Shown: one piece after another, positions 38,596 to 46,965 of the stretch
How the letters are laid out: every line of letters starts with the position of its first letter
Numbering within the stretch: the stretch's first letter is position 1
DNA from: DASUCS01 sp041166745
GTDB lineage: Bacteria; Actinomycetota; Acidimicrobiia; Acidimicrobiales; JACDCH01
Assembly: GCA_041166745.1 (NCBI GenBank)
Contig: JBEEGH010000013.1
Span: 203,116 to 267,115, forward strand
Direction of reading: 5' to 3'
Length of the DNA stretch: 64,000 bases
The notes under the pieces: generated by a model
The model's database searches: none
What the model was told of the DNA's origin: nothing
Seen by the model: only the letters and a program-made list of their open reading frames with translations
Made by a program: the position numbers and the translations under genes

Positions 38596-39468
38596 ATGAA
38601 GCCACTGAGTCAAATCGAGTTTCACAGCGAGGCTGCTCCCACGGCGGCGCTACGCATGCACAGGCTCGAGCTGCCGGCGGCTGAGGCCCGAGTGGCCGAT
38701 GCGGTGCTTGAGGACACGTCGCTCGTGACCCGCGAAACCGTCAGCGATCTCGCGCTGCGCGCTGGCTCCTCGACCGCGACGGTCGTGCGCTTGTGCCGTC
38801 GCATCGGGTTCGACGGCTTCTACCGCTTCAAGCTCGCGCTGGCCGAAGAGGCCGGGATGACGAAACAATTCGGCCACCCTGAGGTCGGTCCAACGGATAC
38901 GTCGACCTCGATTCTGGAGTCGTCGATGCTCGCCGATGCCCGGGACCTCGCTGACGCCGTCGCGCTTGTCGATCCGAACGAGTTCGAGCGCGCCACCGAT
39001 GCGATTCTGAACGCGACCGACCTCCTCTTCGCCGGGGTGGGCACCTCAGCTCCCCTCGCGCAGCTGGGCGCGCTGTGGTTTCTCGTCGTAGGGATCCACG
39101 CCTCGGCGGTGCAAGACATCCAGGCGCTCGATCTCAGCGCGCGGATGCTGCGGCCCGGCTCCACCTGCGTGCTCGTCAGCCACACGGGCTCCAGCAAAGA
39201 GACCGTGGCCGTTGCCAAGTCCGCACGGGCTGCCGGGGCTCGGACAATCGCTGTATCCAGCTTCGCCGGCTCACCGCTGGCAAAGGCCTGCGACGTTGTG
39301 CTTGCCACCGGCAACAGAAACGATCCGCGAACGCTCGAGCTCTTCACCACCCGCGTGGTGCACGTCGCCTTGATCGCCGCGCTTCACGCAGCGGTCAGCG
39401 CGCAGCTGCCGAAGGAGATGAGCGTGTCCCGCGCGATCGCCGATGTGGCAGGCCGTCACCTCCACTGA
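38596..39468 (+). CDS. RpiR-family regulator (HTH plus SIS domain)
   Basis: 290 residues. The HTH_6-type N-terminus is TRETVSDLALRAGSSTATVV followed by RLCRRIGFDGFYRFKLALAE. The SIS sugar-phosphate-binding domain is about residues 120-260 (VLVSHTGSSKETVAVAKSAR, ARTIAVSSFAGSPLAKACDV). By family it senses a phosphosugar or related metabolite and usually activates or represses a neighbouring pathway. It is divergent from the methyltransferase-amidohydrolase operon and convergent with the CDF gene. A decayed paralogue is at 22287-22541. Confidence 0.88.
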   Translation: MKPLSQIEFHSEAAPTAALRMHRLELPAAEARVADAVLEDTSLVTRETVSDLALRAGSSTATVVRLCRRIGFDGFYRFKLALAEEAGMTKQFGHPEVGPTDTSTSILESSMLADARDLADAVALVDPNEFERATDAILNATDLLFAGVGTSAPLAQLGALWFLVVGIHASAVQDIQALDLSARMLRPGSTCVLVSHTGSSKETVAVAKSARAAGARTIAVSSFAGSPLAKACDVVLATGNRNDPRTLELFTTRVVHVALIAALHAAVSAQLPKEMSVSRAIADVAGRHLH

Positions 39469-39540
39469 GTGATGGACCTTTCGCAGACGCGTCACGCCTC
39501 CATACCGGTGTAGTCGGTGGGGCGTGGTGATCGTGGTCGT

Positions 39541-40614
39541 TCATGGTCGGCGGTGGTGTCCGGTGAGCTGGTGGGGGTCGGTACCCGCTGGGTCGATGTG
39601 CACGTTGGCGTCGTCGAGATGCGGTACCTCATGCAGCAGGCGATGGCGGACTTCTTCTGCGACGTCGTGGCCGCCGCGCACCGGCAGGTTCTCGTCGACG
39701 GTGACCGCGATGTCGGCGACGAGGCGATGGCCGAGCCAGCGAGCCTGGGTCGCGCCTAGTTCAACTACTCCGGTCGTGGCGCGCGCGACGTCATTGACGC
39801 GGTCGACGATGGCGGGGTCGACCGCGTCCATGAGCCGGTAGTAGATCTGGCGGGCGGCGCCGAGCAGCACGGCGAAGATGGCGACGGAGATGCCGAGTCC
39901 GACGATCGGGTCGGCCCGGTCGAACCCCGCCCATACGCCGACCGCGCCGACCGCGACGGCTAGTGACGTGAAGCCGTCAGTGCGAGCGTGGTAGCCATCG
40001 GCGACCAGCGCGGCGGAACCAATGGCATTTCCTTCGCGGATGCGGAACAACGCGACGAGTTCGTTGCCGGTGAACCCGACGATGCCGGCGGCCAGCAGGG
40101 CGCCGAGATGATCGACTTGGTGCGGATGAATGAGGCGCTGTAGCGCCTGCCAGCCCGCGACCATCGACGACAAGGTGATCATGGCGACGACGAAGACTCC
40201 GGCGAGGTCTTCGGCGCGGCGGTAGCCGTAGGTGTATCGGCGGTTTGGTGGCCGGCGACTTAGCCGGAACGCGAGGAACAACGGAACCGCGGTCAGCGCG
40301 TCCGAGAAGTTGTGGATCGAATCGGACAGCAAGGCGATCGAGCCACTGACGATGACGACCGCGATCTGAATCGCCGAAGTGACAAGTAGCGCGGCAAACG
40401 AGATCTTGACGGCGCGAATACCGCGGTTGGTCTCCTCGAGGGCGCTGTCAATCGAGTCGGTGGCGTCGTGGCGGTGCGGACGGAAGATTTCCGCGACCAC
40501 CCCCCGCAGACCGCCGCGATGCTCGTGCGCCCCGGCATGGTCGTGGTCGTGGTCGTGGCTGTGATCGTGATCGTGATCGGCGTCGGCGTCGGCCGAGCCG
40601 TGATGATCGCTCAC
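39541..40614 (-). CDS. Cation diffusion facilitator (CDF) zinc/cobalt efflux transporter
   Basis: 357 residues. The N-terminus is very His/Asp-rich (HDHDHSHDHDHDHAGAHEHR), a metal-binding tail. Six membrane helices follow, with the metal-site segments ALLSDSIHNFSDALTAV and AALVADGYHARTDGFTSLAV (HxxxD). A cytoplasmic C-terminal ferredoxin-like domain ends the protein. It exchanges Zn2+ or Co2+ for protons across the membrane. GTG 40614 overlaps the ArsR stop (GTGA), so the two form one metal-responsive operon. A frameshifted paralogue interrupted by an insertion is at 19023-20799. Confidence 0.92.
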   Translation of the reverse strand: MSDHHGSADADADHDHDHSHDHDHDHAGAHEHRGGLRGVVAEIFRPHRHDATDSIDSALEETNRGIRAVKISFAALLVTSAIQIAVVIVSGSIALLSDSIHNFSDALTAVPLFLAFRLSRRPPNRRYTYGYRRAEDLAGVFVVAMITLSSMVAGWQALQRLIHPHQVDHLGALLAAGIVGFTGNELVALFRIREGNAIGSAALVADGYHARTDGFTSLAVAVGAVGVWAGFDRADPIVGLGISVAIFAVLLGAARQIYYRLMDAVDPAIVDRVNDVARATTGVVELGATQARWLGHRLVADIAVTVDENLPVRGGHDVAEEVRHRLLHEVPHLDDANVHIDPAGTDPHQLTGHHRRP

Positions 40615-40961
40615 GCCGACGCCCGTTTCGCACGATGATGGCTCGCACCACCCACCACGTGGTCCGCGTGGAGCAGCGCTTGCTGCGCGAGTGCCTCGAT
40701 GTGATCGTTCTCAGCTGCATAAAAGATGTGGTTGCCGTCTCGCCGGGTGCGGACCAGTCGGGCAAGGCGCAGCTTGGCGAGATGCTGGGAAACAGCGGAG
40801 GGCTTCACTCCGACGTGATCGGCCAAGGCGTTGACCGAATGCTCGCCGTGAAGAAGCGCCCACACGATCCGCAGCCGGGTGTCATCGGCCAACAGCTTGA
40901 AAACGTCGGCGGCGGCCGCGAACTCGGAGTCGCCCGGCTCTGCTATTACCTGCTTGGTCAC
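40611..40961 (-). CDS. ArsR/SmtB-family metal-responsive repressor
   Basis: 116 residues from GTG 40961. The winged HTH is HSVNALADHVGVKPSAVSQH followed by LAKLRLARLVRTRRDG. The alpha-5 helix NDHIEALAQQALLHADHVVG has His residues spaced 11 and 3, like the CzrA/SmtB zinc site, and a His pair near the C-terminus (SHHR) may add ligands. It likely represses the operon until Zn2+ or Co2+ binds. TTGACC upstream, with the start about 30 bases on, may be the -35 element. It is followed by the CDF gene with GTGA overlap. Confidence 0.88.
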   Translation of the reverse strand: MTKQVIAEPGDSEFAAAADVFKLLADDTRLRIVWALLHGEHSVNALADHVGVKPSAVSQHLAKLRLARLVRTRRDGNHIFYAAENDHIEALAQQALLHADHVVGGASHHRAKRASA

Positions 40962-41217
40962 GCAGATAGTGTGGCATAGGTCAAGGGGCGACCTTCTAAC
41001 GGGCACCGCGCGATAGCGCGCGCCGGCTGGGACCGGAACTTGTGCAGGTTGCGGTTCCGCCCGGGCGACATGTGTCCTCCAGATTCTGCGCCAGCGACCG
41101 GAGTCCGGCTCGACCTGCGAGTGGTCGCCCCATAGTGCGGACTTCGAAGTGGGGTGCACACCTTGAAGTGCGTCGTGCTGAAAACACAGGCTGATCAAAA
41201 TCTCAGGGGAGGGCGGC

Positions 41218-42189
41218 ATGAGGTCATCGGGGGCACCGGACGCACGCGACGCGATTGGCCGGCCGTCAACGCTTGTTGTCGAAGACGATGCGGATCTCGC
41301 TGCTTTGCTCGATGCGACCCTTACCGCCGCTGGACACAACGTCGTGATCGCGCGCAATGGGCGTGAGGCGCTGGCGTCGGCAGCCCGATTGCGGCCGCAG
41401 CTGGTGTTGCTCGATGGCGGAATCCCCGGCGTATCTGGCGCTGAGGTATGCAGGGCACTTCGGGCTGACTTCACGACAGCGTCGGCTGGCATCATCTTCG
41501 TCACTGGACGCAACGGAACCGCCGACGTGGTCGCGGGCTTTGATGCTGGCGCCGATGACTACATCACGAAACCATTCGACTCTGCGGAGCTGATTGCTCG
41601 CGCCCAAGCCTTACTCCGACGATCGCGCGAGCTGCGGGGACTATCTCCGCTGACGGGTCTTGCAGGAAACTTTGTGATCCTGCGGGAGATCGAGCGTTTG
41701 GTGGAAAAGCGCTCGCAGTTCGGACTGATCTACGCGGATCTTGACAATTTCAAGGCGTACAACGATCGGTACGGTTTCTTGCGGGGTGACATCGCGATCT
41801 GTGCGACAGCAGACGTTCTCACCACGGCACTCGACCACTTGGTCGATGAGCCCCGATTCATAGGCCACGTTGGCGGCGACGACTTCGTGCTGCTGGTACC
41901 GGAGCCCAGAGCCGAAGTAACGGCGGCCAGGATTGTCGCCTCGTTCGACGCGGTCGTGCCCGCTCTGTACGACTCGACCGACGCGAAACGCGGACGGATC
42001 GAGGTCGCAGCCCGCGATGGTTCGGTGCGTCGATGTCCGCTCCTGACGATTTCCATGGGAATCGCGACTACCCGAACGCGCTTGTTCGCGTCGCCGCATG
42101 AGGCCGTCTCAATTGCTACTGAGGTCGAATCTCTCGCCAAGCGAGAGGCTCGTTCGTGCTGGAAAATGGATCGCCGAGGTCCCAGTTAG
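41218..42189 (+). CDS. Response regulator with a GGDEF-type diguanylate cyclase domain
   Basis: 323 residues. Residues 15-135 are a REC domain: TLVVEDDADLAALLDATL, phosphoacceptor Asp in LVLLDGGIPGVSG, and switch Lys in DDYITKPFDS. Residues 140-315 are a GGDEF domain with the signature HVGGDDFVLL (GGDDF in place of GGDEF) and GLIYADLDNFKAYNDRYGFL. No RxxD I-site precedes it. It may make c-di-GMP or be a degenerate c-di-GMP/GTP-binding output. GGGGAGG precedes the ATG. No histidine kinase lies nearby. It is 476 bases upstream of the pilus region, which c-di-GMP often controls, but a link is speculative. Confidence 0.85.
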   Translation: MRSSGAPDARDAIGRPSTLVVEDDADLAALLDATLTAAGHNVVIARNGREALASAARLRPQLVLLDGGIPGVSGAEVCRALRADFTTASAGIIFVTGRNGTADVVAGFDAGADDYITKPFDSAELIARAQALLRRSRELRGLSPLTGLAGNFVILREIERLVEKRSQFGLIYADLDNFKAYNDRYGFLRGDIAICATADVLTTALDHLVDEPRFIGHVGGDDFVLLVPEPRAEVTAARIVASFDAVVPALYDSTDAKRGRIEVAARDGSVRRCPLLTISMGIATTRTRLFASPHEAVSIATEVESLAKREARSCWKMDRRGPS

Positions 42190-42664
42190 ACCCGCGCGCT
42201 CGCGCCGGTCTGGCAGCCGGCTGCGCCGAGCCGAGGGGCACACGTCATAGCCACAGCCGGCAACTCCGTCTTCCATCACCAGAGCTTCGAGTCGGCGCGT
42301 CCCTCGGAGTTCGCGGCATTCGTTGAAGTTCGTGAGCGCGTGGGAGTTCAATCTGGTTAGTTCCATTCGCGCTGGGGGTGGCAATCGAGTGACGCGCCGT
42401 CGCGATGCGATGCGCCAGGGCGTTGCTTTGACGCGGGCGAATCCGTCGCTCGCCGGCCGTGGGTCGGCTTGCGTCGGCATGTGGCGTGACAGCATTGAAT
42501 CGGCTTCGCCATGTCGCCGGCATGCACCATTCGGGCTTGCGTAGGGCATGAACGCGTGCAAGCGAGCAGTGTGCGCCTCGGTTCGAACGTCGGGATGTTC
42601 ACCCTGGCTTCGTCCCGTCAACGGCGCGTGCCAAGGGGTTCCGGTACGGCCACTCCGGTCCAAG
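42190..42664. other. 475-base gap: terminator-like hairpins and probable pilus-operon promoter
   Basis: Just after the GGDEF gene the sequence forms hairpins, GACC-CG-CGCG-CT-CGCG-CC-GGTC (about 42188-42210) and GGCAGCCGGCTGC right behind it, which could end transcription. The rest has no convincing gene on either strand. The promoter of the lipoprotein/Tad operon is probably within it, but no clear -35/-10 pair was found. Confidence 0.45.
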
Positions 42665-43381
42665 ATGGCTTGCATGTCATCTGAATCGGTCTCACGTTCC
42701 GACTGCCCGACGGCACATCGTCGCCGCGCCGCATTGGTCGCCGCCCTCGTCGTCGGGGTGCTGATCGCCGGTTGCAGTGATGGCGGTGGTGGCGCGGCCC
42801 CGACGAGCTCCGGCTCATCCGGCCTGTCGCGTGCGACTTCGACCTCCCCAACCACGGCGCAGCCGCCGGGTACCGACGCAGCCGCAGTGCAGCCCGTACT
42901 TCAGAAGCTCGTCGACGAGCAGAGTCGGCTGGTCGGGGTGCTCGGATCGAAGCCCGCGAGCGTGAACGATCCGAACAATCCCGATCTGATCGCCTTTCAG
43001 GAGCTGTTTACTGCCGATAGCCCGCTTCTGAGCGGGTCGATCGCGTCATTCCGTCGCGACGTATCGGACGGCGTTGTTGAGCAGGCGGGACCGAGCGGAG
43101 TGCGTCACAAGACTCTGCTCGGGCCGCCGCTCCCAGGTTCCACGACCGATGACGTCACGTTCCCCGTGTGCACCTACACCGACTATTCCAAAGTAAAGGT
43201 GAGCACCGGCGAGGTCGTTCAGGCCGAAACGACAGTCGCGCCCGGCACCGGCGAGGCGCGACGCGTGGAGGGCACTTGGCGCATCGTTGGCTTCGGACCG
43301 GCGAACGCGAGCGATGTCAGTCATCTTCCGCCCGGCTCTCCCAACACTTGTGCGAGCGCAACAAGCCAAGGGACGCCCTAA
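42665..43381 (+). CDS. Secreted lipoprotein, unknown
   Basis: 238 residues from ATG 42665 (ATG 42674 also possible). The N-terminus has basic residues, a hydrophobic core, and the lipobox VLIAGC (Cys about residue 37), followed by a Gly/Ser/Thr/Pro linker, so it is anchored to the outer face of the membrane. The mature part has no recognised domain; TFPVCTYTDYSKVKVSTGE and EARRVEGTWRIVGFG suggest a SnoaL/NTF2-like ending. First gene of the pilus-type operon, five bases before the next. A role in pilus assembly at the wall is inferred from position. Confidence 0.7.
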   Translation: MACMSSESVSRSDCPTAHRRRAALVAALVVGVLIAGCSDGGGGAAPTSSGSSGLSRATSTSPTTAQPPGTDAAAVQPVLQKLVDEQSRLVGVLGSKPASVNDPNNPDLIAFQELFTADSPLLSGSIASFRRDVSDGVVEQAGPSGVRHKTLLGPPLPGSTTDDVTFPVCTYTDYSKVKVSTGEVVQAETTVAPGTGEARRVEGTWRIVGFGPANASDVSHLPPGSPNTCASATSQGTP

Positions 43382-43385
43382 CGAC

Positions 43386-44249
43386 ATGCGCGCTCGGCTC
43401 TCGCTGATTGCCCTACTAGTCCTGGGCAGCATCGTCGCTGGGCCGCTCGCGGCACGAGCTCAAGAGCACCCACCTTCGCCGTGCGATAGCGCCGACTTCT
43501 GCGTCGGTTGGGGCTCTGGCGGAGACGGCCACGACGGAGACGGGCACGGCGGAAGCTCGGGAGGCCCGACCACACCGCCGCCGTGCTCCTGGGTCACGAC
43601 GACGGAGGACTGGGTTTTGTTCTACGCGCCGAGCTTGCCGTTGCCGCCCGCGGGCCTCGATGTGATCTGGCAGGTCTACGGCTGTCCCATGGGTGGTGGC
43701 ATGGTCCACATCGCCGATGCGCGGTGGGTGCCCGTCGTCACCGCGGCCGGTCTGGCGGATTTGGCTTTCGGCCGCATCGCTGGTGATCTTCCGCCACCGC
43801 TCGTGCATAGCGATCCGCCCGTCGGCACCGACGCGATCATCAAGGTCCCGGTGTTCGTACAGGTCGCCAACTGGACCGGCGTCGTTACCGCGAGCGAAAC
43901 CGCGGCGGGGCTCACCGTCGCTGTCACCGCCACACCGCAACTCACGTTCACACCTGGCGAGCCCGGATCGTCACCGCGAACGTGTGCCGGCCCGGGAGTT
44001 CCATACGACCCCAACGGCGACGACATCGACTCGCAAGCGGCCTCGCCGGACGCGTGTACGTACCCCTATCAAATGCGGACCGGCGCGGCCGCAGGCCGAC
44101 CCGATGCCTGGCCGGCGACGGTCAGCGTCACGTGGGTCATCAGTTGGACGGCCAGCGACGGTGAGACCGGGATGCTGTCGGCCGTCACGCTCACCACGCC
44201 GACACCGCGCGGAGTTCGCGAAGTCCAGACCGTCGTTCAGGAAGGTTGA
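43386..44249 (+). CDS. Secreted protein, unknown
   Basis: 287 residues from ATG 43386. The signal peptide is RLSLIALLVLGSIVAGPLAA with a likely cleavage after ARA (about residue 26). The mature part has a Gly/Asp/His-rich segment (GDGHDGDGHGGSSGGP) and five or more Cys, suggesting disulfide-stabilised extracellular domains, but no known fold is recognised. It lies between the lipoprotein and the SAF-domain gene with short gaps. It may be a surface or wall-linked pilus accessory; function not known. Confidence 0.68.
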   Translation: MRARLSLIALLVLGSIVAGPLAARAQEHPPSPCDSADFCVGWGSGGDGHDGDGHGGSSGGPTTPPPCSWVTTTEDWVLFYAPSLPLPPAGLDVIWQVYGCPMGGGMVHIADARWVPVVTAAGLADLAFGRIAGDLPPPLVHSDPPVGTDAIIKVPVFVQVANWTGVVTASETAAGLTVAVTATPQLTFTPGEPGSSPRTCAGPGVPYDPNGDDIDSQAASPDACTYPYQMRTGAAAGRPDAWPATVSVTWVISWTASDGETGMLSAVTLTTPTPRGVREVQTVVQEG

Positions 44250-44256
44250 CAATCTG

Positions 44257-44922
44257 ATGGCACAGCCCACTTTGGCGCCGCAGCAGGCCAGCCGCGTTCG
44301 CGCCGCGGCGATCGGATGGGGGAGCGGTCCGAGCGGACCCGTTCGTCGCAACCGCGGTCGCATCCTGGGCGGGGTCGTCCTCGTAGTGATCGGCGGCTGG
44401 GTGGCAGCGTCCGTCTTTCTGTCGGTGGGGCGCCGTGTGGAGGTACTGGCCGTCGCTCGCCCGGTTCCGAAGTACGCGGCGATCAGCCGCGACGACCTCA
44501 AGGTCGTGCGCGTCGCCGCGGACCCTGACGTGCACACGATCAAGGCGGGTGAGCTCGACCATCTCGTCGGGCGAGTGACGTCGGCGGAACTGGCCACCGG
44601 GTCACTGCTCAACGACGTGCAGCTCCTTCCCGCAGGCGAGAGGGTTATCAAAGACGGCGAGGCGGAGGTCGGAACTCTGTTGGGCGCCGGTGATGCGCCC
44701 GACAGCATCGCTCGGGGCGACAAGGTGCAGGTGATCGTGCGTCCGCCACTCGGTCAGACCGGCGCGACGAAGACGATTGACGGTTGGGTCGCGGACGTGA
44801 GCACCGACAAGACGGCAACAGGTGAACGCCGCGTCGCGCTTGTCGTTCCCGTCGGTGACGCGTCGTCGGTGTCGGCAGCGTCTGCCGAGAAGCGCGTCTC
44901 CGTCGTCGTGGTTGGCGGCTGA
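44257..44922 (+). CDS. SAF-domain (CpaB/RcpC-type) pilus assembly protein
   Basis: 221 residues from ATG 44257. One membrane helix is about residues 35-57 (GGVVLVVIGGWVAASVFL). The SAF domain follows: VARPVPKYAAISRDDLKVVR, HLVGRVTSAELATGSLLNDV. In Tad/Flp systems CpaB is anchored in the membrane with its SAF domain outside. The C-terminus is alpha/beta and Val-rich. It is followed by the TadZ-like gene three bases later. No secretin partner exists here, as expected for a monoderm. Confidence 0.78.
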   Translation: MAQPTLAPQQASRVRAAAIGWGSGPSGPVRRNRGRILGGVVLVVIGGWVAASVFLSVGRRVEVLAVARPVPKYAAISRDDLKVVRVAADPDVHTIKAGELDHLVGRVTSAELATGSLLNDVQLLPAGERVIKDGEAEVGTLLGAGDAPDSIARGDKVQVIVRPPLGQTGATKTIDGWVADVSTDKTATGERRVALVVPVGDASSVSAASAEKRVSVVVVGG

Positions 44923-44924
44923 CG

Positions 44925-45650
44925 GTGCTGATCGCGCTCGTCTCCGCCAAAGGCGCACCGGGAGTGACGACCGGCGCAGTCATGCTCACCGCCATCGCGG
45001 GACAACGCGGTCCGGCCGTTCTCGTCGAGGCTGATCCGGCCGGCGGTGACCTCGAGTGCTGGACCGGGCCACATGGTGAGCCCGGTCTCGTCGCGGTCAC
45101 AACCGACCTGCGACGCGAGGTCACACCGGAATCTCTCCTCGACCACGCGGTCGAGATCTGTTCCGGCCTGCGCGCCGTGGTCGCGCCAACTGGTGAGGCG
45201 GCCAGCACCGCCGCGCTTGCGGGTGCGACTGACCGGCTTGGTCCCGCCCTGGCGGCGCTCGATGGAACCGCGGTGCTCGACGCGGGACGGTGGTCGCCCC
45301 TCCAACGAACCCACCGGCATGTCGCCGCCGCCGGGGTTGTCGGCGTCCTCTGTCGACCGACAGTCGACGGGGTGGAACACGCGGGCGCGCTGCTCGAGGT
45401 TCTGCGGCCCATGAACCGCTCGGTGGCGCTCGTTCTGGCCGGGGGCGACAAGCCCTACGGACCAGCAGAGATCAGCGCGGCACTGGACGTTCCCGTCGCC
45501 GGCGTGTTGGCGTGGGATCCGCGAGGTGTGCTCTCGCTGCTGACCAGTGGTGTGTCGCGCGGTTGGTTGCGAACTGCGTGCGCACGGTCGGCACAGTCCA
45601 CGCTTGACGGGCTCGAGCATGTCGCCGCGGAGGCATGGGCGCATGCCTGA
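44925..45650 (+). CDS. TadZ/MinD-like ATPase of the pilus operon
   Basis: 241 residues from GTG 44925. The N-terminal deviant Walker A is ALVSAKGAPGVTTGAVMLTA, and VLVEADPAGGDLECWTG matches the MinD-type Asp loop. Its C-terminus overlaps the TadA gene by eight bases. In Tad systems TadZ localises the assembly machinery at the membrane. No REC domain precedes it, unlike CpaE. Cytosolic or peripheral membrane. Confidence 0.8.
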   Translation: MLIALVSAKGAPGVTTGAVMLTAIAGQRGPAVLVEADPAGGDLECWTGPHGEPGLVAVTTDLRREVTPESLLDHAVEICSGLRAVVAPTGEAASTAALAGATDRLGPALAALDGTAVLDAGRWSPLQRTHRHVAAAGVVGVLCRPTVDGVEHAGALLEVLRPMNRSVALVLAGGDKPYGPAEISAALDVPVAGVLAWDPRGVLSLLTSGVSRGWLRTACARSAQSTLDGLEHVAAEAWAHA

Positions 45651-46965
45651 GCAGTTGGAGGCGACACTGCGACGATTGGTCGCCGACGAGGTCGGCGACT
45701 TCGTCCGCCACGCTGAGGCCGAGGGGCGTGTGGTTCCGAGCGAGGTCGATCAACGCCAGATGGCGCGCGCCATCCTGCAGCGCGAGTTAACGCGTCGCAG
45801 CCGCGAGGCCCTGCGCCTCGGAGAGGATCTGCTCGATACCGCCACCGAGCATGAGCTGATCGAACGGGTGCTCGCCTCCGCCTTTTCCGTGCTCCCTCAA
45901 CTCGAGCAGTACCTCGCGCGTGACGCGGTCGCCAATATCCACATCAACGGCTGCGGCGATGTTCGCCTCGAACTGGTCGACGGCACCGTCGAACGCGTCC
46001 CGCCCCTCTTCGGCTCCAACGAAGAGCTGATTGACCATGTGCAGCAACTGGCACGACGGGGCGGGAACATCGAGAAGGAGTGGACGCCGTCGCGGCCGTT
46101 CCTCGATCTCACGCTCGACTCCGGCGCGCGTCTCGCGGCGTGCGCGTGGATTGCGAAGGACCCCTACGTCACGATTCGTCGTCACCCCCTCGTCGACGCC
46201 GACCTCGAGGAGCTCGCCGATCGCAAGATGTTCGACGACGGCATCCGCACGCTGCTCTCCGCCGCCGTCCGGGCCCGCTGGAACCTGCTCATCGCCGGCG
46301 GCCAGGGCAGAGGCAAAACGACGCTCATGCGTGCATTGGCGCACGAGTTCGATCCCGACGAACGGGTGGTCGTCCTCGAACAAGAAGCCGAGCTTCACCT
46401 CGACGCGTTCCCCGAGCGCCACAACCAAGTGCTGTTGCTGTTGGAGCGGCCCCCCAACATGGAAGGCCACGGCGCGGTAACGCTCAGCGATCTCGCCTGG
46501 CACGCCAAGCGGCAATCGCCCGACCGAATCCTGGTGGGCGAAGTCCGCGGGGCCGAGATCATCCCCATGCTCGAAGCCATGACCCAGGGCGTGCGCGGCT
46601 CGATGTGCACGTTGCACGCCGACTCGTCGTGGAGCGTGTTCCCGCGCCTACCGGTGTACGCGCGCTCCGGCGGTCACGACTGGCGCACCGGCGACATCTA
46701 CCAGCTGGCCGCGCTCGCATTGGACCTGGTCGTGTACGTCGCCCGCGACGCGGCCGGCCGCCGCGTCGTGGCCGAGATCCGCCACGTCGAGCGTTACGAC
46801 CCCAGCGTGGAACAGCCGATCACCAACGCGTGGTTCACCACCGATCCCGTCACGGGGCGCGCCGTACGCAACCACGACGCGCCGCTCCCGGTGCATCTCC
46901 TCGACCAACTCACCGCTTACGGCTACGAACCAGCCCGGCACGACGAGATTGGCGCCTGGTCGTGA
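45643..46965 (+). CDS. tadA: TadA/CpaF-type secretion ATPase
   Basis: 440 residues from ATG 45643. The N-terminal domain (about residues 1-110) includes EQYLARDAVANIHINGCGDV. The Walker A motif is IAGGQGRGKTTLMRALAHEF, the Asp/Glu region is VVLEQEAELHLDAFPERHNQ, and the ATPase motif is SPDRILVGEVRGAEIIPMLE with GSMCTLHADSSW. It powers pilus extension and perhaps retraction from the cytoplasmic face. It overlaps TadB by a GTGA junction. In this operon it is the only obvious motor ATPase for the pilus. Confidence 0.9.
   Translation: MPEQLEATLRRLVADEVGDFVRHAEAEGRVVPSEVDQRQMARAILQRELTRRSREALRLGEDLLDTATEHELIERVLASAFSVLPQLEQYLARDAVANIHINGCGDVRLELVDGTVERVPPLFGSNEELIDHVQQLARRGGNIEKEWTPSRPFLDLTLDSGARLAACAWIAKDPYVTIRRHPLVDADLEELADRKMFDDGIRTLLSAAVRARWNLLIAGGQGRGKTTLMRALAHEFDPDERVVVLEQEAELHLDAFPERHNQVLLLLERPPNMEGHGAVTLSDLAWHAKRQSPDRILVGEVRGAEIIPMLEAMTQGVRGSMCTLHADSSWSVFPRLPVYARSGGHDWRTGDIYQLAALALDLVVYVARDAAGRRVVAEIRHVERYDPSVEQPITNAWFTTDPVTGRAVRNHDAPLPVHLLDQLTAYGYEPARHDEIGAWS

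Noticed and set aside
40500..40620. Repeated GTGATCGTGATC-like stretch that looks like a short tandem repeat
   Set aside because: It is the codon pattern of the His/Asp-rich N-terminus of the CDF transporter, not a CRISPR or regulatory repeat.
42109..42855. Minus-strand frame of 248 codons between the GGDEF gene and the lipoprotein gene
   Set aside because: Low-complexity, overlaps the ends of two real genes, and no family pattern.
46080..46961. Extended upstream part of a 570-codon frame running into TadB
   Set aside because: Up to 46961 it is the shifted frame of TadA; the real TadB starts at the GTG at 46962 with GTGA coupling.
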